A program made the position numbers and the translations under genes. From Mycolicibacterium rutilum (lineage in GTDB: Bacteria > Actinomycetota > Actinomycetes > Mycobacteriales > Mycobacteriaceae), in NCBI RefSeq assembly GCF_900108565.1, contig NZ_LT629971.1, forward strand, positions 1,612,001-1,676,000: a stretch of DNA of 64,000 bases, in the 5' to 3' direction. A model generated the notes under the pieces. It searched no databases, was not told the DNA's origin, and saw nothing but the letters and a program-made list of their open reading frames with translations. Shown here one piece after another: positions 14,672 through 26,964 of this stretch (its first letter is position 1; each line of letters starts with the position of its first letter).

Positions 14672-16230
14672 ATCCGGGTGCTCCGCAGCTCGTGGCCCTT
14701 GGTCGTCAGACATCGGCCGTTCTGCAGATTCCACTGCCACCCGTGCAGGTTGCAGGTCAGCGTCGAACCTTCGACCACGCCGAACTTCGACAGATCCGCC
14801 TTCAGGTGCGGGCAGCGCCGCTGAATCTCCCAGCCGTCCAACGTGATCGACGCGCTGTCGTCGTGCGCCTCGGCGAACCAACCGTCGGCGTAGGCGATCC
14901 GCTCGTCGGTCAGGCACTTGAAGAACGTGTACAGGTACTCGTTGTAGCCGCCGACCCGCCAGGCGCGGAACCGGGTCGACAGGAAGATGGTGTTGACCCA
15001 GTCGGGTTCGTTGTCGCGCAGCACGGTGCGCACCAGTTCCGGCGCGATGGCGAACCCGTAGCGGAACTTCTCGTCGGGGATCGGTTCGCGCACAACGCGT
15101 TTCGGGAAGTCGAGGACGACCCTCTCGTCATGGCCGCCGCCGCAGAGTTCCAGTTCGACGGGATAGCCGATACCGTCGCAGATCTGGTCGCTCTGCACCA
15201 TGATCGGCTCGAACAGGGTGCGCAGCGGTTCGAGCAGTGACTCGCCGGGCGCCGGCGCCCAGTTCGCCTTCTCCGCGGCGAGCACGGGAGCCATCCGCTC
15301 GGCGTAGTCGGCGATGTAGGCCGCCTTGCCGGTGGTGAAGATCGCCTGCACGTCCTCGTCGGGCAGCGGATGGGTCAGCGAATCCAGTTGTGAGCCGGTG
15401 AAATCCGCCGTCGACCCCGGGATCAGCAGCAGCCCGCCGTCGTGGCCGTGCGTGCGCATCTGGTCCAGGAACACCACCTGGTCGGGGAAGATGTTGGCCG
15501 GGTCGTCGTGGTCGTCGTTGAGGTCACGCAGGTCCGGGTCCAGAAAGCACGGGGGTCCCGCCGACGGGATCACCCACGTCGCCCCGACCTGCGCGATGTA
15601 CTGACGGCACCGGTCCATCTGCCGCTGCCGCTTCTGGATGCCGAACGCCTCCTTGGCGCGGGCCGGCATGTCGTAGACCATCGGGTACCAGATCGCCCCG
15701 GAGTACTGCAGCATGTGCACGTCGACGTGACCGAAGTCGGCGTGCACCACGTCGAGGTCGACGGGCCGGGCGTCGTTCATGTTGAACGCCACGGTTTCCC
15801 CGTCGTCGACGATCAGACCGGAGTCGCCGATCGGCCCGTCGGCCGGGGCGCGCAGCGCGATGATCATCACGCCGAGGTCGCCCTTGGGGCCGCTGACGGT
15901 GTGACGCACCGAGTCGGTGGTCTCGAAGAATCGGTGGAAGCCCAGCTTCTCGAGCTCGCGGCGCAGATCGGGCACCGGATAGTCGGGCAGCAGCACGACG
16001 GCGTCCTTGTTGACGTGTTCGCGCAGCAGCTTCGGGTCGAAGTGGTCGCGGTGCAGATGCGAGACGTACAGGTAGTCCACGTCACCGAGGGCGGCCCAGT
16101 CCAGCCGGCTGTTGTCGGGGAACGGGAACCACGACGCGAAGTACGCGGGATTCACCCACGGGTCGCACAGCACGCTTCCCGCCGCGGTGTCGATGCGGAA
16201 TCCCGCGTGGCCGATGCTGGTGACCTGCAC
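14668..16230 (-). CDS. Metallo-beta-lactamase fold / Rieske [2Fe-2S] fusion protein (Rv3818-like)
   Basis: A 520-residue two-domain protein. The N-terminal metallo-hydrolase domain (about 1-300) shows IGHAGFRI, DPWVNPAYF and the metal motif SHLHRDHFD; further ligands are likely around NDAR and the HVDVHMLQYSG region. The C-terminal Rieske domain (about 440-515) has CPHLKADL and, 18 residues on, CNLHGWQW, supplying two Cys and two His to a [2Fe-2S] cluster. The order resembles UlaG-like hydrolases and CMP-sialic-acid hydroxylase-type enzymes, suggesting an oxygenase or electron-transfer role. GTG 16230 is preferred to the upstream extension, which would run through the phosphotransferase gene. 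Confidence 0.88.
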   Translation of the reverse strand: MQVTSIGHAGFRIDTAAGSVLCDPWVNPAYFASWFPFPDNSRLDWAALGDVDYLYVSHLHRDHFDPKLLREHVNKDAVVLLPDYPVPDLRRELEKLGFHRFFETTDSVRHTVSGPKGDLGVMIIALRAPADGPIGDSGLIVDDGETVAFNMNDARPVDLDVVHADFGHVDVHMLQYSGAIWYPMVYDMPARAKEAFGIQKRQRQMDRCRQYIAQVGATWVIPSAGPPCFLDPDLRDLNDDHDDPANIFPDQVVFLDQMRTHGHDGGLLLIPGSTADFTGSQLDSLTHPLPDEDVQAIFTTGKAAYIADYAERMAPVLAAEKANWAPAPGESLLEPLRTLFEPIMVQSDQICDGIGYPVELELCGGGHDERVVLDFPKRVVREPIPDEKFRYGFAIAPELVRTVLRDNEPDWVNTIFLSTRFRAWRVGGYNEYLYTFFKCLTDERIAYADGWFAEAHDDSASITLDGWEIQRRCPHLKADLSKFGVVEGSTLTCNLHGWQWNLQNGRCLTTKGHELRSTRI

Positions 16231-16268
16231 AAATGCCCTTTCTGCGCGTGTGGGTGCTCGCCGCGAGT

Positions 16269-16955
16269 CTAGCCCGCCGCCGGCTCCTCCTCGTCCCACG
16301 CGCGGCGGTAGTAGGCGATGCGGTCGGTGTCGGCGGCGACGCCGTACGCGTCGAGCAGAACCTCCTGGAAGCCGCCGGGGCCCTCGGTCGGGAAGTTCCA
16401 GTCCAGCGACACGGTGGCGACGGCGAGGTCGGCCCACCGGTCCGCGACGCCCAGGTCCACGTGCCCGCAGAACGCGCCGTCGTCGTCGAGCAGCGTGTTG
16501 GGGGAGCAGGCGTCACCGTGGCACACGACGAGGTGGTCAGCCGGCGGCGCGTCCGGGGGCACCCACGACGGGGCGCCGAACGGGCAGTCGTCGACCGGCA
16601 GGGCGTCGTGCAGGCGGCGCAGGCCGACCCCGATCGCGCGGGCAGCCACCCGGGGTTGATCGGCAAAGCGCGGGTCGACCGCCGACAGTCCGGGCAGCCG
16701 CGCGGTGTGCAACCAGCCCGGCCCGGCCGCCAGGACGGCGGGCACCGCCGTGTAGCGCCGCGCCCAGCGCAGCCGCGGCACCTCGTCGGCCAGCAGGTGA
16801 GCGGACGCCGCGGGATACACCTTCACAAACTCCGTGCCGCCCACCGAGAACGTCACCCCGCCCAGTTCGTTCACCCACACCGCGCGCACCGGCCGCGCGC
16901 CCGCGATGCGGCTGACGACTGCGGGGATCGGCACGGGTTCGGTCGGAACGGTCAC
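16269..16955 (-). CDS. Aminoglycoside-phosphotransferase-fold kinase (Rv3817-like)
   Basis: A 228-residue APH-fold protein. The catalytic loop VCHGDACSPNTLLD carries the Brenner motif HGDxxxxN, followed by the metal-binding GHVDLGVADRWADL. The N-lobe includes FSVGGTEFVKVYP with the ATP-binding Lys. The size is typical of this family of small-molecule kinases. The name does not imply antibiotic resistance; the natural substrate is unknown. The GTG start at 16955 is divergent from the acyltransferase with only 18 bp between, so promoters must overlap coding sequence. It is cotranscribed with the downstream Rieske gene (38 bp gap). Confidence 0.82.
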   Translation of the reverse strand: MTVPTEPVPIPAVVSRIAGARPVRAVWVNELGGVTFSVGGTEFVKVYPAASAHLLADEVPRLRWARRYTAVPAVLAAGPGWLHTARLPGLSAVDPRFADQPRVAARAIGVGLRRLHDALPVDDCPFGAPSWVPPDAPPADHLVVCHGDACSPNTLLDDDGAFCGHVDLGVADRWADLAVATVSLDWNFPTEGPGGFQEVLLDAYGVAADTDRIAYYRRAWDEEEPAAG

Positions 16956-16973
16956 GCGACTAGGCTGCCTGAT

Positions 16974-17750
16974 GTGGAACCGGTATACGGCACCGTTATT
17001 CAGCTGGCGCGGCTGATCTGGCGCGTGCAGGGGTTGAAGTTCACCGTGACCGGCGTGGAGAACCTGCCCGCCACCGGCGGCGCGGTGATCGCGATCAACC
17101 ACACCAGCTACTTCGACTTCACCTTCGCGGGCCTGCCCGCCTACCGGCAGGGGCTGGGCCGCAAGGTCCGGTTCATGGCGAAGAAAGAGGTCTTCGACAA
17201 CAAGATCTCCGGGCCGATCATGCGCAGCCTGCGCCACATCGAGGTGGACCGCGACAGCGGCGCCGACTCGTTCGCCCAGGCCTGCCAGAAGCTCAAGGAG
17301 GGTGAGCTGGTCGGCGTCTACCCGGAGGCCACGATCAGCCGCAGCTTCGAGATCAAGGAGTTCAAGTCCGGTGCAGCGCGGATGGCCATCGCCGCGGACG
17401 TGCCGATCGTCCCGCACATCGTGTGGGGTTCCCAGCGCATCTGGACCAAGGGCCATCCGAAGAAGATGTGGCGCCCCAAGGTGCCGATCTCGATCGCGGT
17501 GGGCGAACCGATCCCGCCGACGCTGCCCCCCACCGAGCTGACCGCGCTGCTGCACTCGCGTATGCAGCACCTCCTCGAACAGGTGCAAGACGAGTACGGC
17601 CCGTATCCGCCCGGCGAGTTCTGGGTGCCGCACCGCCTCGGCGGCGGTGCGCCGACGCTGGCCGAGGCCAACCGGATGGATACCGAGGAGGCGGCCGAGA
17701 AGGCCGCTCGCCGCGCTCAGCGGGCCGACCCGACCGGGGCGCCGGAGTAG
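16974..17750 (+). CDS. PlsC-like 1-acyl-glycerol-3-phosphate acyltransferase family protein
   Basis: A 258-residue acyltransferase. Motif I is NHTSYFDF (HX4D, catalytic His/Asp), motif III is VYPEATISRSFEIKEF, and PIVPHIVWGSQRIW covers motif IV. A hydrophobic N-terminal segment suggests membrane association. It probably acylates a lysophospholipid or glycolipid. The GTG at 16974 is preceded by TAGGCT and 7 bp, compatible with leaderless translation. A paralogue with about half identical residues follows 5 bp downstream. In M. tuberculosis three such genes (Rv3814c-Rv3816c) occupy this place. Confidence 0.88.
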   Translation: MEPVYGTVIQLARLIWRVQGLKFTVTGVENLPATGGAVIAINHTSYFDFTFAGLPAYRQGLGRKVRFMAKKEVFDNKISGPIMRSLRHIEVDRDSGADSFAQACQKLKEGELVGVYPEATISRSFEIKEFKSGAARMAIAADVPIVPHIVWGSQRIWTKGHPKKMWRPKVPISIAVGEPIPPTLPPTELTALLHSRMQHLLEQVQDEYGPYPPGEFWVPHRLGGGAPTLAEANRMDTEEAAEKAARRAQRADPTGAPE

Positions 17751-17755
17751 CGGCT

Positions 17756-18517
17756 GTGGAGCCCGTCTTCTACTCGCTCGAGGTGCTCGTCAAGGCGGCG
17801 GTCCGGGTCAACGGCATCCGGATCACCTACCGCGGCCTGGAGAACATCCCGGCCGAGGGCGGGGCGGTCATCGCGATCAACCACACCAGCTACGTGGACT
17901 GGCTGCCCGCCGCCCTGGCGGTGCACTATCGGCAGCGCCGCCTGCGCTTCATGATCAAAGAAGAGATGCAGGAAGTGAAGGTCATCAACTTCCTCATCAG
18001 CCGCACCGGCACGATCCCGGTGGACCGCCGCGCCGGCGCCGGCGCCTATGCGGTGGCCGTGCAGCGGCTGCAGGCCGGCGAGTTGGTCGGGGTCTATCCC
18101 GAGGCCACCATCAGCCGCAGCTTCGAACTCAAGGACTTCAAGACCGGTGCGGCCCGGATGGCCGCCGAGGCCGGCGTGCCGATCGTGCCGCTGATCGTCT
18201 GGGGCACGCAGCGGATCTGGACGAAGGACCATCCGCGCCGGTTGGGGCGCAGCAAGATTCCGGTCACCGTCGACGTCGGGGCCCCGCTGCAGGCCGCCGA
18301 CACCATGGCCGAGACGCTGCAGCGGCTGCGCACCGCGATGACCGAACTGCTGCACAAGGCGCAACTGGAGTATCCGCATCCGGAGGGGGCGTTCTGGGTA
18401 CCCCGACGGCTCGGCGGCAGCGCCCCGACCCCCGACGAGGCCAAGCAACTCGACGAGGCCGAACTGGCCGAGCGCGCGCGCAGGCGTGCCGAGCGCGAAG
18501 CCCGAAGCCACCGGTGA
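17756..18517 (+). CDS. PlsC-like acyltransferase, tandem paralogue
   Basis: A 253-residue duplicate of the preceding acyltransferase: NHTSYVDW (HX4D), VYPEATISRSFELKDF and PIVPLIVWGTQRIWTKDHPRR are conserved almost word for word, as is the C-terminal PEGAFWVPRRLGGSAPTPDEA. The tail from 225 is Glu/Arg-rich and probably helical. It begins with GTG 5 bp after the previous stop and shares its MEPV-type start, so the two are one operon, continuing into the HAD gene. Substrate preference between the two copies is unknown. Confidence 0.88.
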   Translation: MEPVFYSLEVLVKAAVRVNGIRITYRGLENIPAEGGAVIAINHTSYVDWLPAALAVHYRQRRLRFMIKEEMQEVKVINFLISRTGTIPVDRRAGAGAYAVAVQRLQAGELVGVYPEATISRSFELKDFKTGAARMAAEAGVPIVPLIVWGTQRIWTKDHPRRLGRSKIPVTVDVGAPLQAADTMAETLQRLRTAMTELLHKAQLEYPHPEGAFWVPRRLGGSAPTPDEAKQLDEAELAERARRRAEREARSHR

Positions 18518-18544
18518 CCCCGGTACGAGAAGGCGGATAACCGT

Positions 18545-19384
18545 ATGACCCGCACCACCGGTATGCCCCGGCTCATCGCCTCCGACGTCGACGGCACCCT
18601 GCTCGACGACGACGAGAAGGTCACGCCGCGCACGCGCGCGGCGGTGACGGCCGCCGTGCAGTCGGGCGCCCAGTTCGTGATCGCCACCGGGCGGCCTCCG
18701 CGCTGGGTGCCGCCGGTCGTCGACGCGCTCGGGTTCGCCCCGCTTGCGGTGTGCGCCAACGGCGCCGTGCTCTACGACCCGGCCACCGACCGCGTGCTGA
18801 CCTCGCACACGCTGAGCGCGGACCTGCTCGGCGAACTGGCCGAGATCGCGACCCGGCTGATCCCCGGGGCGGGGTTGGCCGTCGAACGCGTCGGCAGCAC
18901 CGCACACGACGCCGCCACCCCACAGTTCGTCAGCTCACCGGGCTACGAGCACGCCTGGCTCAACCCGGACAACACCGAGGTGTCGCTGGCGGACCTGCTC
19001 AGCGAGCCCGCGATCAAGCTGCTGATCCGCAAGGCCGGCGCGCGCAGCGATGACATGGCCGCGGTGCTCGCCGATCATGTTGGCGCACATGGCGATATCA
19101 CATTCTCGACCAACAACGGGCTGATCGAGGTGATGCCGGTCGGGATCAGCAAGGCGACCGGCGTGGAGGACGTCGCCCGGCCGCTGGGCATCAGCGCCGA
19201 CCAAGCCGTCACGTTCGGTGACATGCCCAACGACGTGCCGATGCTGCGCTGGGCCGGGCTCGGGGTGGCGATGGGACACGGCCACCCCGACGCGCTGGCC
19301 GCCGCCGACGAGATCACCGCCACCAACAACGAGGACGGGGTCGCCCGGGTGCTCGAGCGGTGGTGGCCGACTAGCTCGGACTGA
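18545..19384 (+). CDS. HAD superfamily (Cof-type) hydrolase, Rv3813c-like
   Basis: A 279-residue phosphatase. Motif I is IASDVDGTLLD (nucleophile Asp and acid/base Asp), motif II is VIATGRPP, and the C-terminal Lys and motif IV are in SKATGVEDVARPLGI...VTFGDMPNDVPML. The C2-type cap between them identifies the Cof subfamily, which dephosphorylates sugar phosphates and flavin-like metabolites. It follows the two acyltransferases by 27 bp. The 3' end overlaps the convergent PGRP gene by 14 bp. Confidence 0.9.
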   Translation: MTRTTGMPRLIASDVDGTLLDDDEKVTPRTRAAVTAAVQSGAQFVIATGRPPRWVPPVVDALGFAPLAVCANGAVLYDPATDRVLTSHTLSADLLGELAEIATRLIPGAGLAVERVGSTAHDAATPQFVSSPGYEHAWLNPDNTEVSLADLLSEPAIKLLIRKAGARSDDMAAVLADHVGAHGDITFSTNNGLIEVMPVGISKATGVEDVARPLGISADQAVTFGDMPNDVPMLRWAGLGVAMGHGHPDALAAADEITATNNEDGVARVLERWWPTSSD

Positions 19385-20993
19385 TCGGCGGGGTGAACCG
19401 CTCGAGTTGCACGGGCGCACCCTCGACCGCGGGCTTGGGCAACTCCACCGGGACCCCGTCGGCGACGCGGGTCACCGTGCCGTGCTCGCGGTCGAAGTTC
19501 AGCGTGCCGTGCTGGAAGTTCTGCACAATCCATTGCGGCTCATGGATTTCCGCGCTCGTCGGCAAGCCGAGTGCGCCGCGCTCGAAGCCCAGCGTCCCCC
19601 AGGCCCGGTAGATCTCGCCGACCACCGGTTGCGGACCACTGGGCGGTGACCAGTACACCGCGCCGTGCTCGAACGTGACGTAGCGGGCGTCGCGGTCGCC
19701 GGCGGCCTCCAGCGACGTCGGCCTGCCCAGCGGGCTGTTCATCCCGCCCATCGCCTCCCAGCGCGCGAAAATCGCTCCGCCGCGCAGGGATTCGGCGAGA
19801 TCGTCGGGTCCCGGCGGCTGGTTGAAGCGTGCCGCGATGTCGCGGATGTGGTCCATCAGCGCGTAGGCGGCGTTGCCCGGGCACTCGGTGACGCCGACGT
19901 CGCGGTGGGTGAAGATCGCCGGCAGCGTCGGCGTCGCGCCGACCGGGAACTTCGAGAACGAGCCGCCCGCGGACGGCAGCACCGCCTGGCCGCGCGGGTC
20001 GATGCGGTCCAGGCCGAGCCGCCAGCCCAGCAGCCGGCCGGTGGTGCGGACCTGGATCGGCGTCGGCGGCACCACCTCGAAGTTGCCCATCATCGCCACA
20101 CCCCAGGTGTCGCGGTTGAAGCCGCCGGTGTGTGCGCCCTCGACCGGCCGGTCCATTCCGCCTGCCCGGCCCTCGAAGACCTGCCCGTACTTGTCGACCA
20201 GCGCGTTGTAGGCGATGTCGCACCAGCCCAGGGTGCGGGTGTGGTACTCGTAAATCGACCGGACGATGCCCGCCGAGTCCTCGGGTGCGTACTCGTTGCT
20301 GCCCGCGGTGTGGTGCACGATGCCTGCGCGGATTCCCAGGTCGTACTGCGGTCCGCACCGCATCGACTCGTCGGCGCCCCACTGCGGCCGGGCGATGATG
20401 TTCGGCGCCACGCCCGGCGCGCTGGCCGCGGACGGGACCGGCAAGGTGTCGACCGGCGCCTGCGGCGGGCTGATCAGCACGGCGTTGAGTTGCCCGACCG
20501 GCTGCTCGACGTTGGCGGGCACGTACCCCAGGCCCGGACCCGGCGCCTTCTTCGGCGTCGCGCCGGGTGGTGTGGTGGCCGCGTCGGCCGGCCGGGTCAC
20601 CGCAATCTGCACGGTCGTGGTGCGCCCGATGAAGACCGGCTCGGTGCCGCGTGGCCCTGTGCCGGGATCCTCCGGGCCGACGCCCTCCATCGGCTCGGCG
20701 TCGTACCAGGGGCCCCAGCTGCCGTCGGCCTTCTTGGCGCGCACGCGGGCGCTGGTGCCTGCGAAGTCCTGCGCGGTGAGCGCGACCATCGAGAATGGGG
20801 TGTCCTGGTGGATCTCGCGGATCGTCTCGCCGCCGCTGAGCCCGGTCAGCGGCTGCTCGACGAGGTGGGGCGCCTCGGCGGCCGGTGTATCGGTGTCCTC
20901 ACCGGGCAGGCCGTAGATCGCCGGCGGCAGCATCACCAGCGTCGCCGCGAGCGCGGTGAACAGCAGCGATGGCGCTGGACGACGTGCAGGCAC
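19371..20993 (-). CDS. Exported peptidoglycan-recognition / N-acetylmuramoyl-alanine amidase with LGFP repeats (Rv3811-like)
   Basis: A 540-residue secreted protein. A signal sequence occupies about residues 1-30. A beta-rich N-terminal domain reaches about 190. The amidase_2/PGRP domain (about 200-380) shows the zinc ligands in GIVHHTAGSN and THRDVGVTECPGN together with the WCDIAYNALVDKYGQVFEGRAGG core. Two or three LGFP-type repeats (about 395-510; MGGMNSPLGRPTS, WGTLGFERGALGLPTS) probably bind the cell wall. It likely cleaves or senses peptidoglycan stems. TAACAT and 6 bp precede the GTG start. Adjacent to erp, as in M. tuberculosis. Confidence 0.9.
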   Translation of the reverse strand: MPARRPAPSLLFTALAATLVMLPPAIYGLPGEDTDTPAAEAPHLVEQPLTGLSGGETIREIHQDTPFSMVALTAQDFAGTSARVRAKKADGSWGPWYDAEPMEGVGPEDPGTGPRGTEPVFIGRTTTVQIAVTRPADAATTPPGATPKKAPGPGLGYVPANVEQPVGQLNAVLISPPQAPVDTLPVPSAASAPGVAPNIIARPQWGADESMRCGPQYDLGIRAGIVHHTAGSNEYAPEDSAGIVRSIYEYHTRTLGWCDIAYNALVDKYGQVFEGRAGGMDRPVEGAHTGGFNRDTWGVAMMGNFEVVPPTPIQVRTTGRLLGWRLGLDRIDPRGQAVLPSAGGSFSKFPVGATPTLPAIFTHRDVGVTECPGNAAYALMDHIRDIAARFNQPPGPDDLAESLRGGAIFARWEAMGGMNSPLGRPTSLEAAGDRDARYVTFEHGAVYWSPPSGPQPVVGEIYRAWGTLGFERGALGLPTSAEIHEPQWIVQNFQHGTLNFDREHGTVTRVADGVPVELPKPAVEGAPVQLERFTPPISPS

Positions 20994-21071
20994 GGACCGA
21001 TGTTACGTATGTGTCAGATGTTGCTAGTGGTGCGACACGGTCGATCGGTCTGAAAATGTCGGGCGACGTGC

Positions 21072-21111
21072 AACGGCACCGCAGAGCGGGGGTGGCTTCT
21101 GCGGTGCCGTT
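21072..21111 (-). terminator. Hairpin terminator downstream of erp
   Basis: Perfect 14-bp arms AACGGCACCGCAGA (21072-21085) and TCTGCGGTGCCGTT (21098-21111) with a 12-nt loop lie 20 bp after the erp stop. No U-tract follows, as is common for mycobacterial terminators. It separates erp from the PGRP gene. Confidence 0.75.
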
Positions 21112-21130
21112 CAGCAACAGGTCTCGGTGG

Positions 21131-22057
21131 TCAGGCTCCGGGGATCGGCGCCGGGCCGGGGCCGGGGATCGGCGGTGCCGCGGGTGCGCCCGGGGGCTTG
21201 ACCGCCGACATGATCGCCGGCATCACCATGCCCTTGAGCAGGTCGATCGCCTGTCCGGCGCCGAGCTGGTCGGCCATGCTGGACAGTTCGCCGATGATGC
21301 CGCCGCTGCCCGTGCTGGTCGCCGCGGGCATGGTCGCCAGTGACGGGTCGCCGAGGATCGGATACGTGCCTGCGGCCGGATCCAGCCCGATCGGGGCCGA
21401 GATCGGGATCTCGCTGGGCGCAGGCAGCCCGGCCGCCGAGGAGATCGGCACGGTGGCCAGCCCCGGATCGGTCAGCGCCGGCGGTGTGGACAGCCCTGGC
21501 GTAGCGCTCGGGCTGGTCAGCGCCGGGTTGGTGAGCGCGGGGTTGGTCAGCCCGGGATCGGTGAGCGACGGGCCGGTCGCCGAGATCGGCGGGACGGTCG
21601 CGCTCGGCGCGGTGAGCCCGGGCGTCGTCAGCTCCGGTGTGGTCAGCCCTGGCGTGGTCAGGCTCGGTGCGGTGAGCCCGGGCGCGGTCAGTTCCGGAGT
21701 CGTCAACCCGGGCGTGGTCAGGCTCGGCGTGGTCAGGCCGGGCGCTGTCAGGCCGGGCGTGGTCAGGCCCGGCGAGGTCAGCGTCGCCGGGGTGCTCGCC
21801 CCCGACCCGGTGAGGATCCCGGTCGGCATCGGCGGCAGGTTGATGCCGAACTGCGACAGCCCCTGGGACAGGGCGGACATCAACTCGTTGGGCAGGTCGG
21901 TGATCAGCGCCGCCTGGACGAATTCGCGCTGCTGCGCCGGCGGCTGGGTGCTCTCGGACAGTTCGCTCACGGCGACCACTGCGGCGGGACTCGCGACTGC
22001 CAGGGCCAGGACTGCGCTCGTGGCTGTCGACAGCCTGCGTCGACGTCGGTTCGGCAC
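21131..22057 (-). CDS. erp: Exported repetitive protein Erp (PirG)
   Basis: A 308-residue exported protein known in M. tuberculosis as a cell-surface virulence factor. An Arg-rich n-region and hydrophobic core (residues 1-30) form the signal peptide. A conserved N-terminal domain (about 31-85) is followed by a central repeat zone of pentamers of the type PGLTx, PELTx and PSLTx (about 95-190). The C-terminal domain (about 250-285, IIGELSSMADQLGAGQAIDLLKGMVMPAIMSAV) is hydrophobic, and the end is Pro/Gly/Ala-rich. Repeat number varies between mycobacterial species. Divergent from glf. Confidence 0.93.
   Translation of the reverse strand: MPNRRRRRLSTATSAVLALAVASPAAVVAVSELSESTQPPAQQREFVQAALITDLPNELMSALSQGLSQFGINLPPMPTGILTGSGASTPATLTSPGLTTPGLTAPGLTTPSLTTPGLTTPELTAPGLTAPSLTTPGLTTPELTTPGLTAPSATVPPISATGPSLTDPGLTNPALTNPALTSPSATPGLSTPPALTDPGLATVPISSAAGLPAPSEIPISAPIGLDPAAGTYPILGDPSLATMPAATSTGSGGIIGELSSMADQLGAGQAIDLLKGMVMPAIMSAVKPPGAPAAPPIPGPGPAPIPGA
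21530..21785 (-). repeat. PGLTx pentapeptide repeat region of erp
   Basis: About sixteen degenerate 15-bp units encode PGLTT, PGLTA, PELTA, PSLTT and similar pentamers. Many units contain CCGGGC or CCTGGC followed by a GGT/GAC-type triplet, so replication slippage could change copy number. Confidence 0.85.
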
Positions 22058-25470
<3,413 letters not shown>

Positions 25471-25482
25471 GGTCTCGTCCCC

Positions 25483-26007
25483 ATGGCTGAACAGCCGCGC
25501 GGCGAAGAGGCCGCGTTGGTCGCCGTGCAGTCCGCCATCGCCGGCAGGCCCGGGGTGTTGGCGGGGGCGCGGGCGATGTCGCACTTCGGTGAGCACAGCC
25601 TCGGCTGGCTGGCGATCTCGGCGCTCGGTGCCGTCGTCGCGCCGCAGCGCAGGCGCGCCTGGCTGGCCGCCGGAGCGGGAGCGTTCCTCGCCCATGCGGC
25701 CGCGGTGCTGATCAAGCGCGTCGTGCGCCGGGAACGCCCGCACCACCCGGCGATCGCGGTCAACGTCGGCACGCCGAGCAGGCTGAGTTTCCCGTCCGCG
25801 CACGCGACGTCCACGACGGCCGCGGCAGTGCTGCTGGCCAAGGCGACCGGACTGCCGCTGCCCGCCCTGTTGGTGCCGCCGATGGCGTTGTCGCGCCTGG
25901 TGCTCGGTGTGCACTACCCGAGTGACGTCCTCACCGGTGTCGCGGTCGGAGCGGCCGTGGCTAAGGCTGTCGGCACGGTTGCCGACCGCGCCGAAGGGAA
26001 CCGATGA
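25483..26007 (+). CDS. PAP2-type decaprenylphosphoryl-5-phosphoribose phosphatase (Rv3807c-like)
   Basis: A 174-residue membrane phosphatase of the PAP2 family. The three signature motifs are KRVVRRERP (motif 1), SFPSAHATS (motif 2, with Ala where PSGH has Gly) and SRLVLGVHYPSD (motif 3, catalytic His). Four or five hydrophobic segments are visible. It is placed between glfT2 and ubiA and is proposed to remove the 5-phosphate from decaprenylphosphoryl-5-phosphoribose to give the DprE1 substrate. Its stop overlaps the ubiA start (ATGA). Confidence 0.9.
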   Translation: MAEQPRGEEAALVAVQSAIAGRPGVLAGARAMSHFGEHSLGWLAISALGAVVAPQRRRAWLAAGAGAFLAHAAAVLIKRVVRRERPHHPAIAVNVGTPSRLSFPSAHATSTTAAAVLLAKATGLPLPALLVPPMALSRLVLGVHYPSDVLTGVAVGAAVAKAVGTVADRAEGNR

Positions 26008-26960
26008 GCATCTCGAGTGACAGCAGCGCAGGAAGCGTACGGCCAATGAGCGAACAACCGGCACCGGTCAAGGGACCACCCAGCAACGTCGTGACCGGGC
26101 TGATCAAAGCGATCCGCCCGCGGCAGTGGGTGAAGAACATGCTCGTCCTCGCCGCGCCGATCGCGGCGCTCGGCGGCGACGTGGACTACGACTACCGCGA
26201 CGTGGCGGTCAAGATCCTGATCGCGTTCGTGGCGTTCTCACTGGCGGCCTCGTCGATCTATCTGGTCAACGACGCCCGCGACGTCGAGGCCGACCGGGCG
26301 CACCCGACCAAGCGGTTCCGGCCCATCGCCGCCGGCGTCGTACCCGAGTGGCTGGCCTACGTCAGCTCCGTAGTGCTGGCCGTTGCCGCACTGGGCATTT
26401 CGCTGCTGGCCTCGACGAACCTGCTGATCGTGATCGCGGTCTACATCGCGATGCAGTTGGCGTACTGCTTCGGCCTCAAGCACCAGGCCGTGCTCGACAT
26501 CTGCATCGTCTCGTCGGCCTACCTGATCCGCGCCATCGCCGGCGGTGCGGCCGCGGGAATCCCGCTGTCGCAATGGTTCCTGCTGGTGATGACGTTCGGC
26601 TCGCTGTTCATGGTGGCGGGCAAGCGCTACGCCGAACTGCAGCTCGCCGAGCGCACCGGCGCCAAGATCCGCAAGTCGCTGGAGAGTTACACCGCGTCGT
26701 ATCTGCGGTTCGTGTGGACGTTGTCGGCGACGGCGATGGTGCTGTGCTACGGGCTGTGGGCGTTCGAGCGCGACGGCGCCACCGCGTCCTGGTACGCGGT
26801 CACGATCATCCCGATCACCATCGCGATCCTGCGCTACGCGGTCGATGTCGACGGCGGACTCGCCGGCGAGCCCGAAGAGATCGCGTTGAAGGACCGGGTT
26901 CTGCAGCTGCTGCTGCTGGCGTGGATCGGGACCATCGGTGCCGCCGTCTTCCTCAGCTGA
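26004..26960 (+). CDS. ubiA: Decaprenyl-phosphate phosphoribosyltransferase UbiA
   Basis: A polytopic UbiA-superfamily prenyltransferase that transfers 5-phosphoribose from PRPP to decaprenyl phosphate, the first committed step to decaprenylphosphoryl-arabinose. The first metal-binding motif is NDARDVEADRAHPTKRFRPI (NDxxDxxxD). The second aspartate-rich region is near the YAVDVDGGLAGEPEE segment. Eight to nine hydrophobic helices are visible. ATG 26004 overlaps the PAP2 gene and has AAGGGA at good spacing (318 aa); ATG 26046 (304 aa) is closer in length to M. tuberculosis UbiA (302 aa). Target of ethambutol-resistance mutations in tuberculosis. Confidence 0.96.
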   Translation: MSISSDSSAGSVRPMSEQPAPVKGPPSNVVTGLIKAIRPRQWVKNMLVLAAPIAALGGDVDYDYRDVAVKILIAFVAFSLAASSIYLVNDARDVEADRAHPTKRFRPIAAGVVPEWLAYVSSVVLAVAALGISLLASTNLLIVIAVYIAMQLAYCFGLKHQAVLDICIVSSAYLIRAIAGGAAAGIPLSQWFLLVMTFGSLFMVAGKRYAELQLAERTGAKIRKSLESYTASYLRFVWTLSATAMVLCYGLWAFERDGATASWYAVTIIPITIAILRYAVDVDGGLAGEPEEIALKDRVLQLLLLAWIGTIGAAVFLS

Positions 26961-26964
26961 CAAG

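Noticed and set aside
16972..17016. ATG at 16972 with a frame reading MWNRYTAPL
   Set aside because: It stops after 15 codons; the GTG two bases later opens the conserved acyltransferase frame.
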